DNA of 34,643 bases. It comes from Thiobacillus sp. 63-78. GTDB taxonomy: Bacteria; Pseudomonadota; Gammaproteobacteria; Burkholderiales; Thiobacillaceae. The stretch is from NCBI GenBank assembly GCA_001899765.1, contig MKWM01000057.1, positions 1 through 34,643 of the forward strand. Direction: 5' to 3'. This document shows, in pieces, positions 24,152 to 31,664 of the stretch; positions within the stretch are counted from its first letter, which is position 1; the number at the start of each line of letters is the position of its first letter. The position numbers and the translations under genes were made by a program. The notes below the pieces were generated by a model. It had not been told where the DNA came from, made no database searches, and worked only from the letters and a program-made list of their open reading frames with translations.

Positions 24152-25453
24152 ATGGAAATCGTCGGGAAAACCGCAGCGGATATCTTCGACAGCATCCGTG
24201 CGCTGACGCTGCTTGGCTCGTACAAGCCGGGCCAGGAGTTGCCTACGACACGCGATCTGGCGGCTACGCTGGGCGTCAATCGCAACACGGTGGCTATGGC
24301 TTACAAGCGGCTGGCGGCGGCCGGTATCGCGGTCACGCAGGGGCGCTTGGGCACGTTCATCCGCAAGCAACCAGACCCCGGCGAGCAGGAAGGATTGCTA
24401 CCCGACTCGCCGCTGGCCGACCTGGGCAGCGGCAATCCGAATCCTGTCTGGCTGCCCGACATCGGCGCAGCCTTGAAGCGCAAGCCATACCGCCCACGCC
24501 TGTATGGCGAGCCCACCGTTGATCCGGAAATGGAAGTCCTTGCGCGGCAGGCGCTGACGGGCGACTGCCCCGAACAGTTCGAGGTGAACCTGACGAGCGG
24601 TGCGGTGGATGCTATCGAGCGCCTGCTGACGGCGTACCTTGTCGCAGGCGACAAGGTGGCGGTCGAAGATCCGTGTTTCATCGGCAGCGTCAACACCTTG
24701 CGCATCGCCGGGCTGCAAGCCGTAGGTGTGCCTGTCGATACCCAGGGCATGGGCGCCGAAGGGCTGGAGCGAACCTTGGCGCAGGGTGCGCAGGCAGTCA
24801 TCGTCACGCCACGCGCGCACAACCCCACGGGCGTCAGTCTGAGTGCGGCGCGCGCTCGCAAGCTGCGTGCAGTGCTGGCGCGCTATCCGCATGTGCTCGT
24901 CATCGCCGATGACCATTTCTCGCTGCTGGCGGCGGCCGACTACCACGATGTCATCCCACCCACGGCCATGCGCTGGGCGTTGATTCGTTCGGTGTCCAAG
25001 ATGTTCGGCCCCGATCTGCGCTTTGCCTTTGTCGCCAGCGATGAACAAGCCGCCCAGCGGCTGCGCTTGCGCCTGGCGCCGGGTATGAATTGGGTCAGCC
25101 ACCTGTTGCAAGATGCCGTCGCGGCCTGCCTGTCTTCGCCGGACGTTGCCATGCAGCTTGCCCAGGCCCGCGAGGACTATGCGAGGCGGCGGGAACTTCT
25201 GGCCACCGCCCTCGGCGCGCGAGGCATCGCCGTCACTTCGCCTGCCGATGGCCTGAACCTATGGCTGCCACTGCCGGAAAGCAGTCAATCCGTGGTGCTG
25301 GCGTTGGCGCAGCGCGGCTGGCTGGTGCGCGGCGGCGAAGCCTTTGCCGTGCAGGCATCGGCACACGGGCTACGTATCACGGTTTCAACCATCGACGAGT
25401 CAAGCGCCCAAGCGTTCGCCAACGTACTTGGCCATGTGCTCGCTCAAGGGTAA
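24152..25453 (+). CDS. MocR/PtsJ-type regulator (GntR-aminotransferase fusion)
   Basis: A 433-residue MocR-family regulator. Residues 1-70 form a GntR winged helix (YKPGQELPTTRDLAATLGVN, then RNTVAMAYKRLAAAG). The rest is a fold-type I aminotransferase-like PLP domain with the PLP lysine K283 in SVSKMFGPDLR, plus ARAHNPTG-like PRAHNPTG and IADDHFSLL. Characterised relatives (PdxR, GabR, PtsJ) sense PLP or its adducts; PtsJ represses a pyridoxal kinase gene. Divergence from the yggS and kinase genes fits control of PLP supply. A clear ribosome binding site is missing. It is about half identical to the second regulator at 30308-31609, and both have 433 residues. Confidence 0.92.
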   Translation: MEIVGKTAADIFDSIRALTLLGSYKPGQELPTTRDLAATLGVNRNTVAMAYKRLAAAGIAVTQGRLGTFIRKQPDPGEQEGLLPDSPLADLGSGNPNPVWLPDIGAALKRKPYRPRLYGEPTVDPEMEVLARQALTGDCPEQFEVNLTSGAVDAIERLLTAYLVAGDKVAVEDPCFIGSVNTLRIAGLQAVGVPVDTQGMGAEGLERTLAQGAQAVIVTPRAHNPTGVSLSAARARKLRAVLARYPHVLVIADDHFSLLAAADYHDVIPPTAMRWALIRSVSKMFGPDLRFAFVASDEQAAQRLRLRLAPGMNWVSHLLQDAVAACLSSPDVAMQLAQAREDYARRRELLATALGARGIAVTSPADGLNLWLPLPESSQSVVLALAQRGWLVRGGEAFAVQASAHGLRITVSTIDESSAQAFANVLGHVLAQG

Positions 25454-25515
25454 CGCCGACTGGCCCACAGGATTTGGGATGCTGGGGCGGCTGCCGCCAC
25501 GGCACCCGAATAGCC

Positions 25516-25533
25516 CGATGGCTGCGGCCATCG
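25516..25533 (+). terminator. Possible weak terminator hairpin after MocR gene
   Basis: CGATGGC (25516-25522) and GCCATCG (25527-25533) pair perfectly around a TGCG tetraloop. They are followed by AATTCGTTGTTT, a poor T-tract. It lies in the 110-bp gap before the next gene and could end or attenuate the regulator's transcript. Confidence 0.35.
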
Positions 25534-25563
25534 AATTCGTTGTTTCATCACTGGAGAATGTCC

Positions 25564-25800
25564 ATGACGACCAAAGCCATCTTCTATCACGCCGGTTGCC
25601 CGGTCTGCGTTGCTGCCGAACAACAGTTCGCCACGGCGCTTGACCCACAGCGCTACGCGGTCGAGATCGTCCACCTTGGCGAGTCCAAGGAACGCTTGTC
25701 GGAGGCCGAAGGCTACGGAGTCAAGTCCGTGCCCGCCCTGGTCATCGCAGACCAACCGTTCCACATCAACTTCGGCGCCAGTATTGAGCAGTTGCGCTGA
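25564..25800 (+). CDS. Small thioredoxin/glutaredoxin-fold protein (CPVC)
   Basis: A 78-residue protein of thioredoxin fold. It has a CPVC redox motif at residues 12-15 after the first strand (KAIFYHAGCPVC). The cis-proline segment KSVPALVI comes in the second half, as in glutaredoxins and small thioredoxin-like proteins. The ATG at 25564 is preferred over the one at 25558 because GGAG lies 7 nt before it. No signal peptide is present, so it is cytoplasmic. It is followed by a 12-bp inverted repeat and then a CPGC redoxin gene, suggesting a small thiol-redox pair. The substrate is unknown. Confidence 0.85.
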   Translation: MTTKAIFYHAGCPVCVAAEQQFATALDPQRYAVEIVHLGESKERLSEAEGYGVKSVPALVIADQPFHINFGASIEQLR

Positions 25801-25806
25801 GCGACA

Positions 25807-25844
25807 CCCTGCGGAGCGTGGCCAATGCGCTGCGCTCCGCAGGG
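25807..25844 (+). terminator. Strong GC-rich hairpin between the two redox genes
   Basis: CCCTGCGGAGCG (25807-25818) and CGCTCCGCAGGG (25833-25844) form a perfect 12-bp stem around a 14-nt loop, starting 6 nt after the upstream stop codon. No T-tract follows, so it is not a standard intrinsic terminator. It may stabilise the upstream message 3' end or attenuate read-through. Confidence 0.5.
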
Positions 25845-25902
25845 CCTCACCCGCTGTCCGCCGCCAGTAAGAGATTCACTCTGACATCCACAGGAGCACG
25901 AC

Positions 25903-26464
25903 ATGAGCCAGATCATTCAACAGAACCCGCCGACCTGGGAGGTTGAGCGCTGGCTCAATACACCGCAGCCGTTGAGCCTGGAGAGCCTGCGCGGAAAGGT
26001 GATCGTGCTGGAAGCCTTCCAGATGCTTTGCCCTGGCTGCGTGCTGCATGGTCTGCCGCAGGCGACCCGCGTGCACCAGACCTTCCAGCCGTCGCAGGTG
26101 GCCGTCGTCGGGCTGCACACGGTCTTCGAACACCATGACGCCGACCGCGCTGCAGGCATTTCTGCATGAGTACCGGATCGGCTTTCCCGTCGGCGTCGAT
26201 CAACCCGACGGTCGCGGTGGCCTGCCGCTCACGATGCGCGCCTATGGCCTGCGGGGCACGCCGACATTGCTGATCTTCGATGCCCTGGGCAGGCTGCGGC
26301 ATCACCGTTTCGGTCAGGTCGACGACCTGTCGCTGGGCGCGCAAATCGCGGCACTGATCCTGGAGGGCCAGGCATCGTCCGATGAGGTGGCACCCATACC
26401 AGCTCCCACTACCGCAGCGCCCGGATGCCGCGACGATACCTGTATGTCAGGAGATGAGCAGTGA
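25903..26464 (+). pseudogene. Frameshifted redoxin (TlpA/peroxiredoxin-like, CPGC)
   Basis: The first frame (25903-26169) begins MSQIIQQNPPTWEVERWLNT and has the redoxin motif with CPGC at residues 43-46. It then runs out of homology after VFEHHDA and stops. The rest of the protein is in another frame from about 26135 (MTPTALQAFLHEYRIGFPVG, then LPLTMRAYGLRGTPTLLIFD) to the stop at 26464. The two halves together make one ordinary redoxin of about 185 residues. The break near 26134-26143 is explained by loss of one 8-bp unit from a tandem ATGACGCG/ATGACGCC, which is my reconstruction. AGGAG precedes the ATG. Unless a sequencing error is involved, the gene is inactive or yields a truncated 88-residue protein. 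Confidence 0.8.
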
Positions 26465-26555
26465 TTGCCCCTTTTTCTTCGGTACCAGCAATGCCATGCA
26501 CTCACGTGGGCATCCACACGACCGTGTTTCCACATCATAGACAGAAAAATTTCCT

Positions 26556-27983
26556 GTGCCCATCTTGCTGAGCGGACTCCCTGTCCTGTCCACCATACTC
26601 GCATTGGCTTTCGGCATGCGCTCACTCCATGCCGCGTGTCTTGGCGTGGCATCTGCCGTACTTGCGATGCTGTTGGCGTTCCCGACTCCAGTGGAAAGCC
26701 TGCTGTCGGCCGCATGGAGTTGGCTTCCGATCATGGTTGAGGTGCTGCTGATCGTCGCCGGCGGACTCCTGTTGTCCGAGGTCTTGCGCCAGTCCGGCGG
26801 GCAAGCCGCCCTGGCCGGCTGGATTCGGGACCGCAGCGGCCACAGCGTGAGCACGATCCTGCTGGTCGTGCATGGCGTCACCCCGTTTGCGGAAGCGCTG
26901 ACGGGCTTCGGCATCGGCGTGACCATCGGTATACCACTGCTGGCCCATTTCGGTCTTTCACCACGCAAGGTCGTCGTGGTCGGCCTGCTTGGCCTGTGCG
27001 CGATTCCGTGGGGCTCGATGGGGCCGGGAACCCTGATTGCCGCCAGCATGTCCGGCGTGAGCTTCCACGATCTGGGCGTGGCCTCGGCCGTCGTCAACAT
27101 CGTTCCGTTCGTCGTGACCGGCATCGTCGCCGCGTGGCTCACCAGCCCTGTCGAGCAGCGGGTCAGCGCCGTGGTGCAAGGTGCGCTCTCGGGCATCGGC
27201 CTAACCATCGCGGTCGCGGTGATGAACATGGTATTCGGCACCGCGCCCGCTGGCGCGTTGGGAGCACTGATCATGGCCGCAGTCCATCTGCTGCGCGCGG
27301 GCCGGGACGAGAACGCCGCCGCGCTGCAAGACGTCGGCCGCAAGGCGCTGACCAGCTACTTGCTGATTCTCGGCGGGGTACTGGTTGCGGGCTGGGTCGT
27401 GCGGTTGGCGGGCTTGTCCGAGAACTGGCGCTACGTGGCCTCGCCCGCGCTCTGGCTGTTCATCGCAGCCGCCTGGTTCGCCCGTGGCGTGCCGGAAAGG
27501 CAAGCGACGCTCCGGGCCTGGAAATCATGGGGGCAGGTCGCGCCGATCACGGGCCTGTTCATCGTGCTGGGCATCCTGATGGCGGTGTCCGGCATGGCCG
27601 CGTTTCTGGCTCAGGCGCTTGCCTCGATGGGGCAGGCCTACCTGCCGATAGCCCCCTTCGTCGGCGCAGTGGGCGGATTCGTGACAGGTTCCAACTCCGG
27701 GGCAAACGCGATGTTCGCCACGACACAGGCGGAGATCGCGCGCTCGCTTGGCCTGGACGTGCTGTGGTTCATGGCGGTTCACAACGTGGCAGCCGCCTTC
27801 CTCCTGATGGCGTCGCCGGGCAAGGTGGAGATGGCCATCCAACTAGCCGGCGACAGCGCAGCCGAGCAACGGCGCTGGATTCAGGCAACGGTGCTATGGG
27901 TCGCGTTCGCCGTCGTCGGGATTCTTGCGCTCGTCAACACACTGGTGATTGGCGGCTACGCGGCCAATTTCTTACGTGGATAG
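26556..27983 (+). CDS. Lactate-permease (LctP) family transporter
   Basis: A 475-residue polytopic membrane protein with about 12 hydrophobic segments. Two family signatures are visible: VTPFAEALTGFGIGVTIGIP in the first half, and GGFVTGSNSGANAMFATTQA in the second, resembling the LctP/GlcA lactate-glycolate permease motifs. Family members import 2-hydroxy acids with protons. It is shorter than the usual roughly 550 residues and the true substrate may differ. The start is GTG at 26556, with only a weak AGAAA upstream, 91 bp after the redoxin remnant. It converges with the MFS gene, 48 bp away. Given the aminotransferase, aldolase and hydroxymethyltransferase nearby, a carboxylate or amino-acid-derived substrate is plausible. 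Confidence 0.8.
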   Translation: MPILLSGLPVLSTILALAFGMRSLHAACLGVASAVLAMLLAFPTPVESLLSAAWSWLPIMVEVLLIVAGGLLLSEVLRQSGGQAALAGWIRDRSGHSVSTILLVVHGVTPFAEALTGFGIGVTIGIPLLAHFGLSPRKVVVVGLLGLCAIPWGSMGPGTLIAASMSGVSFHDLGVASAVVNIVPFVVTGIVAAWLTSPVEQRVSAVVQGALSGIGLTIAVAVMNMVFGTAPAGALGALIMAAVHLLRAGRDENAAALQDVGRKALTSYLLILGGVLVAGWVVRLAGLSENWRYVASPALWLFIAAAWFARGVPERQATLRAWKSWGQVAPITGLFIVLGILMAVSGMAAFLAQALASMGQAYLPIAPFVGAVGGFVTGSNSGANAMFATTQAEIARSLGLDVLWFMAVHNVAAAFLLMASPGKVEMAIQLAGDSAAEQRRWIQATVLWVAFAVVGILALVNTLVIGGYAANFLRG

Positions 27984-28009
27984 CCACTATCGTCGGGCGA
28001 TTTCAGTGG
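27984..28009. terminator. Possible bidirectional hairpin between convergent genes
   Basis: CCACT (27984-27988) pairs with AGTGG (28005-28009), with inner ATCG/CGAT pairing, in the 48-bp gap between the convergent permease and MFS genes. The stem is short and no T-tract is seen, so termination is only a possibility. Confidence 0.25.
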
Positions 28010-28031
28010 GTTCGGTCGACGAGCTGGAAAA

Positions 28032-29264
28032 TCATCTGGATGTGTTCCTGCTGGATTCCATAGACTGCTCGAAGAACGACAGCAGTGCAGCCATTGCAAT
28101 CAAGCAAATGCCGATAATGAGTGGGGCCTTGACAGACCCTTCGACAAGCACGCCTGCGACCGCAGTTCCGGCGGAACCCGCTGTGATCTTCATCGCCGCA
28201 ACCCAAAGGAATACTTGTCCACGTCCTTTGGCCGGTGCGTACTCGGTGCGGGCAGCCAGCGTGGCGGCGAAGAAGAACGCATTGAGCACCCCGGCAATCC
28301 AGTAAGTCAGCAGGGCGAGCAGGAAGGTTTGGCTCATCATCACCGCGATCAAACCGCCGATGACGCATAGCGCCAACATCGTCATCAGGCGATCAGGCTC
28401 ACCACGCAGCGGGCGGAACATCACGCCAACCGATCCTGAGAGATTGCCGATACCGTAGGCGGCGGTCATCGCGGCTGCACTGGCGGCTGCAACCCCGAGA
28501 ACAGAGGTCATATAGACCGCCGTGATGGGCAGGGCCGCCATGCCGAAGGCCACCAGCATGGTCATATACAGGGTGCGGCGCAGGCGGCCATCTCTGAGCA
28601 TAAGGGCGACCGTCTGCCAGGCACCCGGAACACTGCGCACGTCGCCCCCATGTTCGGGCGCACTGTAGGGCAGCCGCATCACCAGCCAGGCAGAACAGAA
28701 AGCCGCTGCCGCCAACAGCAATCCAGCCACCATCGGCGAGGCCCAGGCCGAAGCAGCGGCCACCACCGATGGGCCGACGGTACCGCCGATCCCATAGGTG
28801 GCAACATCCCAACCTTGCGCGCGACGTTGGCTACGCTGGTCGCCGCCGGCGATGGCCGGCAATCGGGTGCTGATCCCCCCCATCATCAGAGGACCGCAGC
28901 ACCCGGCAATGACAAGAAGAACGCCAGTCAGGATGAGGGGCGCGTGCCCATAGCTGGCAAATGCCGCAGCGAGCGACACCGAGCAGAGCACACATCCCCA
29001 CGCAATGACCTTGCGGCCATCATCGGCCAGATCAATACGCCTTGCAATGAAGGGGCCAAGCAGGTGCGGCGCAGTAATACATGCGGCAAGGAAGCCGGCA
29101 ACATTGCCACTGCCGCCCTGCATGGTAACGAGCAGTACGACGGCGACAATGGCGCCGCCATCGGTCATGCGGGCCAGCGTCGCCGCGATGACATAACGGG
29201 CCAGGCCAGACCAGTCGGCTCCTTTCGCGGGGGCAACACCGCTGGTGGGAAGCTCCAGGCTCAA
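28032..29264 (-). CDS. Major facilitator superfamily transporter
   Basis: A 410-residue membrane protein with about 12 hydrophobic helices in two halves (LARYVIAATLARMTDGGAIV at the start, VAFGMAALPITAVYMTSVLG and LLALLTYWIAGVLNAFFFAA in the second half). The cytoplasmic loop after helix 2 has ARRIDLADDGRKVIAWG, similar to the MFS motif A region. It is likely an exporter or symporter; nothing identifies the substrate. The start I use is TTG at 29264, 34 nt after the stop of the DapA-like gene, with GGAAG upstream; no ATG gives a better N-terminus. It is the second gene of the unit facing the second MocR regulator and is probably controlled by it. Confidence 0.8.
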   Translation of the reverse strand: MSLELPTSGVAPAKGADWSGLARYVIAATLARMTDGGAIVAVVLLVTMQGGSGNVAGFLAACITAPHLLGPFIARRIDLADDGRKVIAWGCVLCSVSLAAAFASYGHAPLILTGVLLVIAGCCGPLMMGGISTRLPAIAGGDQRSQRRAQGWDVATYGIGGTVGPSVVAAASAWASPMVAGLLLAAAAFCSAWLVMRLPYSAPEHGGDVRSVPGAWQTVALMLRDGRLRRTLYMTMLVAFGMAALPITAVYMTSVLGVAAASAAAMTAAYGIGNLSGSVGVMFRPLRGEPDRLMTMLALCVIGGLIAVMMSQTFLLALLTYWIAGVLNAFFFAATLAARTEYAPAKGRGQVFLWVAAMKITAGSAGTAVAGVLVEGSVKAPLIIGICLIAMAALLSFFEQSMESSRNTSR

Positions 29265-29298
29265 AGGCTTGGCTTCCGGGCAAGCAGACCGAAGGGCG

Positions 29299-30192
29299 TC
29301 ATGCCAACCCCAACTCGTCCAGCATCACGGCAAGTTGCTGGCGTTCCGCTCCATCCACAGCCATGAGTGGCAGTGGCAGGCTGGGTGACGGCACCAGGCC
29401 ACGTAGTTCGGCTGCCGCAGCGACGACGCGCAGGCTCCCGCCGTACTTGCCAAACAGCGCCCACAACGGCTTGAGGCGATCCGAAAGCCTCATGGCTTCT
29501 TCTGCATGGCCTGCCTGGGCCGCCCGCGTGATAGCCACCGCCACTTGGGGAAACAACCCGCCAATCACCGAGTACCAGGCTTCGCAGCCGGCATTCAGGC
29601 CTATTGCGGCGCAGGCGTCCCCGCTGACTCCGATCGTGACGTGCGAAGGGATCATGCCCCGCAGATGATCGACGCGCGCCTTGGCAGCCGCGGGATCGGC
29701 CGGCACGCCGGGGATCTTGATCGAACACACATTCGGCAACTGCGCGATGCGACCATGAAGCTCGTCGGTGAACTCGAAGTGGGTGGTGCCAGGGTTGTCG
29801 TACACACACAGCGGCACCGACAGTTGGCGTGTGACGGCTTCATAGAGTCCGAAAACCTCATCGCCGGTCAACTTCTGGTAGGACACCGGTGCCAGCAATA
29901 CGCCGCTGGCGCCCGCTTTCTGCGCGTCATCGGCCAAGGCGAGTACATCGCGAGTACGCACGGCGCCAATGCCGACGATCACTGGAGTACCACCGGCATG
30001 TTCAACCGCGAGCCGTGCCACCCGTGCCCGTTCGGCTATCGTGAGATAGGCATAGCTGCCAGTTGATCCGAGGGCGCAGATGGAATCCACCCCGGCAGTG
30101 GTCAATCGCCGAACCAAAGAAGCAAATGCCGCCTCGTCGATACCATCCCCACTGATCGGGGTAAGGGGAAATGCACTGAGGCCAGAAAACAT
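29299..30192 (-). CDS. DapA-like lyase (dihydrodipicolinate synthase family)
   Basis: A 297-residue class I aldolase/lyase of the DapA/NanA family. The family motif GSTGSY appears near residues 43-48. The catalytic tyrosine is Y131 (VYDNPGTT) and the Schiff-base lysine is K159 (CSIKIPG), at spacings close to E. coli DapA. Such enzymes join or split pyruvate (or a related oxoacid) and an aldehyde; the altered binding motif means the substrate need not be aspartate semialdehyde. The ATG at 30192 is preceded by AAAGGAG; the upstream-open frame to 30243 has no merit. It diverges from the second MocR gene across a 115-bp region containing the shared operator. Confidence 0.87.
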   Translation of the reverse strand: MFSGLSAFPLTPISGDGIDEAAFASLVRRLTTAGVDSICALGSTGSYAYLTIAERARVARLAVEHAGGTPVIVGIGAVRTRDVLALADDAQKAGASGVLLAPVSYQKLTGDEVFGLYEAVTRQLSVPLCVYDNPGTTHFEFTDELHGRIAQLPNVCSIKIPGVPADPAAAKARVDHLRGMIPSHVTIGVSGDACAAIGLNAGCEAWYSVIGGLFPQVAVAITRAAQAGHAEEAMRLSDRLKPLWALFGKYGGSLRVVAAAAELRGLVPSPSLPLPLMAVDGAERQQLAVMLDELGLA

Positions 30193-30294
30193 GCGTGAAC
30201 TCCTTTGTTGATGCCGATGGGCGGAGGAAAATAGGCGGTTCATGTACCTGTACCGCCATGTTCAGGTTAGTATTGTCACGAGCGTAATGATACA

Positions 30295-30309
30295 TTGGCA
30301 TAGGACAAT
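30295..30309. promoter_or_regulatory. Candidate MocR operator, copy 2
   Basis: TTGGCATAGGACAAT is the exact reverse complement of the site at 24114-24128. It overlaps the first two bases of the second MocR gene's ATG (30308-30310) and contains its only AGGA (30302-30305). A further ATTGTC at 30272-30277 faces GACAAT at 30304-30309 as an inverted half. Binding here could block both initiation and translation signals of the regulator and control the divergent DapA-like gene. Confidence 0.65.
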
Positions 30310-31609
30310 GATAAAGATTGCAGGCAAGACCGCCGTTGAAATATCGGAGAGCATCCGCACGCTGATGCGGGACGGTGAGCTGCGGCCTGGGGACTCGTTG
30401 CCGCCTGTGCGCGAGCTGGCGGAAGTGCTTGCGGTCAACCGCAACACTGTCGCGGCCGCCTACCAGCGGCTGGTGAAGATGGGCATTGCCCTGACCCAGG
30501 GCCGCTTAGGAACCACCCTATGCGAACCGCCCCACGCGGGAGAGCAGGAAGGTTTGAGCGTGGGAACGGCGTTGATCGACCTGGCCGATGGCAATCCTGA
30601 TCCACGGTGGTTGGCTGATGTGACGACTGTGCCAGCCGACTGCCTGCCCAAGCCGTTCCTTTACGGCGAGGACACGATCCTTCCGGCTCTTCGGCAGTTG
30701 GGTGACAAGTGGTTCGGGCCAGACTGTCCTGCCCGGTGGACGCTTGAATTGACTCACGGGGCGGTTGACGCCATTGAGCGCCTGGTTACCGCTCATCTGG
30801 CGCCAGGCGACAAAGTGGCCGTGGAAGATCCCTGTTTTCTTGGCACCATCAACGCAGTGCGCCTGGCGGGAATGCAGGCGGTGGGTGTGGAAATGGATGA
30901 GGCCGGGATGCAGCCGGATGCGCTGGCGGCAGCCTTGGACAAAGGCGCGCGCGCGGTACTGCTCACACCCCGCGCCCACAATCCAACGGGTTGGAGCCTG
31001 ACCAAGCGCCGCGCAGAAGCATTGAGGCGCGTCCTCGGGGCGCACCCGGATGTGCTGGTCATCGCCGATGACCATTTCGCCCTGCTCGCCGAAACGCCAT
31101 ATCACTCCGTCATTCCCGCCTCGACAGCGCATTGGGCGCTGGTGCGCTCTGTTTCCAAGGGCTTGGGGCCGGATTTGCGCCTTGCTTTCGTGGCCTGCGA
31201 TTCCGAGACAGCGGAAAGATTGCAAACGCGGCTGGCGCCCGGAATGACGTGGGTGAGCCACATCCTGCAAGCCATTGTGGTCGCCTGTTTGACCTCCGAG
31301 GAAGTGCGGCAGCAGCTCAATGGTGCCCGTGAGGCCTATGCGAGCCGCCGCAACGAACTGCGTACCGCCTTGTTGGCACAGGAGATCGACGTGTCACCCA
31401 GTTCAGGAGGACTCAACGTATGGGTGCCGTTGCCCAAGGCTGAGAAGGATGTTGCCTATGCACTGGCCAAGAGGGGCTGGTTGGTTCGGTTGGGTAGCGC
31501 ATTTGATGTGCAAGGCGAGTGTCAGGCCATCCGTGTCACTGTATCCAAGTTGCAGGATGGACAGGCACAGCGTTTTGCGCTTGATCTGAAGGCTTGTCTT
31601 AGCTCGTAA
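30308..31609 (+). CDS. Second MocR-type regulator, paralogue of the first
   Basis: A 433-residue MocR regulator. It has a GntR winged helix at about 1-70 (LRPGDSLPPVRELAEVLAVN, then RNTVAAAYQRLVKMG) and an aminotransferase-like PLP domain with the lysine near 284 (SVSKGLGPDLR) and PRAHNPTG. The ATG at 30308 was chosen because it aligns with the start of the other MocR protein (M-x-x-x-GKTA) and gives the same length. Upstream in-frame starts at 30287 and 30242 would read through the operator. Only AGGA 2 nt before the ATG is present, so initiation may be weak or leaderless. It faces the DapA-like and MFS genes, its likely targets. Confidence 0.9.
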   Translation: MIKIAGKTAVEISESIRTLMRDGELRPGDSLPPVRELAEVLAVNRNTVAAAYQRLVKMGIALTQGRLGTTLCEPPHAGEQEGLSVGTALIDLADGNPDPRWLADVTTVPADCLPKPFLYGEDTILPALRQLGDKWFGPDCPARWTLELTHGAVDAIERLVTAHLAPGDKVAVEDPCFLGTINAVRLAGMQAVGVEMDEAGMQPDALAAALDKGARAVLLTPRAHNPTGWSLTKRRAEALRRVLGAHPDVLVIADDHFALLAETPYHSVIPASTAHWALVRSVSKGLGPDLRLAFVACDSETAERLQTRLAPGMTWVSHILQAIVVACLTSEEVRQQLNGAREAYASRRNELRTALLAQEIDVSPSSGGLNVWVPLPKAEKDVAYALAKRGWLVRLGSAFDVQGECQAIRVTVSKLQDGQAQRFALDLKACLSS

Positions 31610-31619
31610 ACCATACAGG

Positions 31620-31641
31620 GCAGCCGCTGGAATATGGCTGC
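31620..31641 (+). terminator. Possible weak terminator after second MocR gene
   Basis: GCAGCC (31620-31625) and GGCTGC (31636-31641) form a 6-bp stem with a 10-nt loop, followed by TTCTGG. It lies in the 55-bp gap between the regulator stop and the convergent relaxase stop. The T-run is poor. Confidence 0.3.
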
Positions 31642-31664
31642 TTCTGGTGCGGCATTCTGCATCG

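Noticed and set aside
26996-28063. 355-codon frame overlapping the permease on the same strand
   Set aside because: It is out of frame with a clear membrane transporter and is Arg-rich and motif-free.
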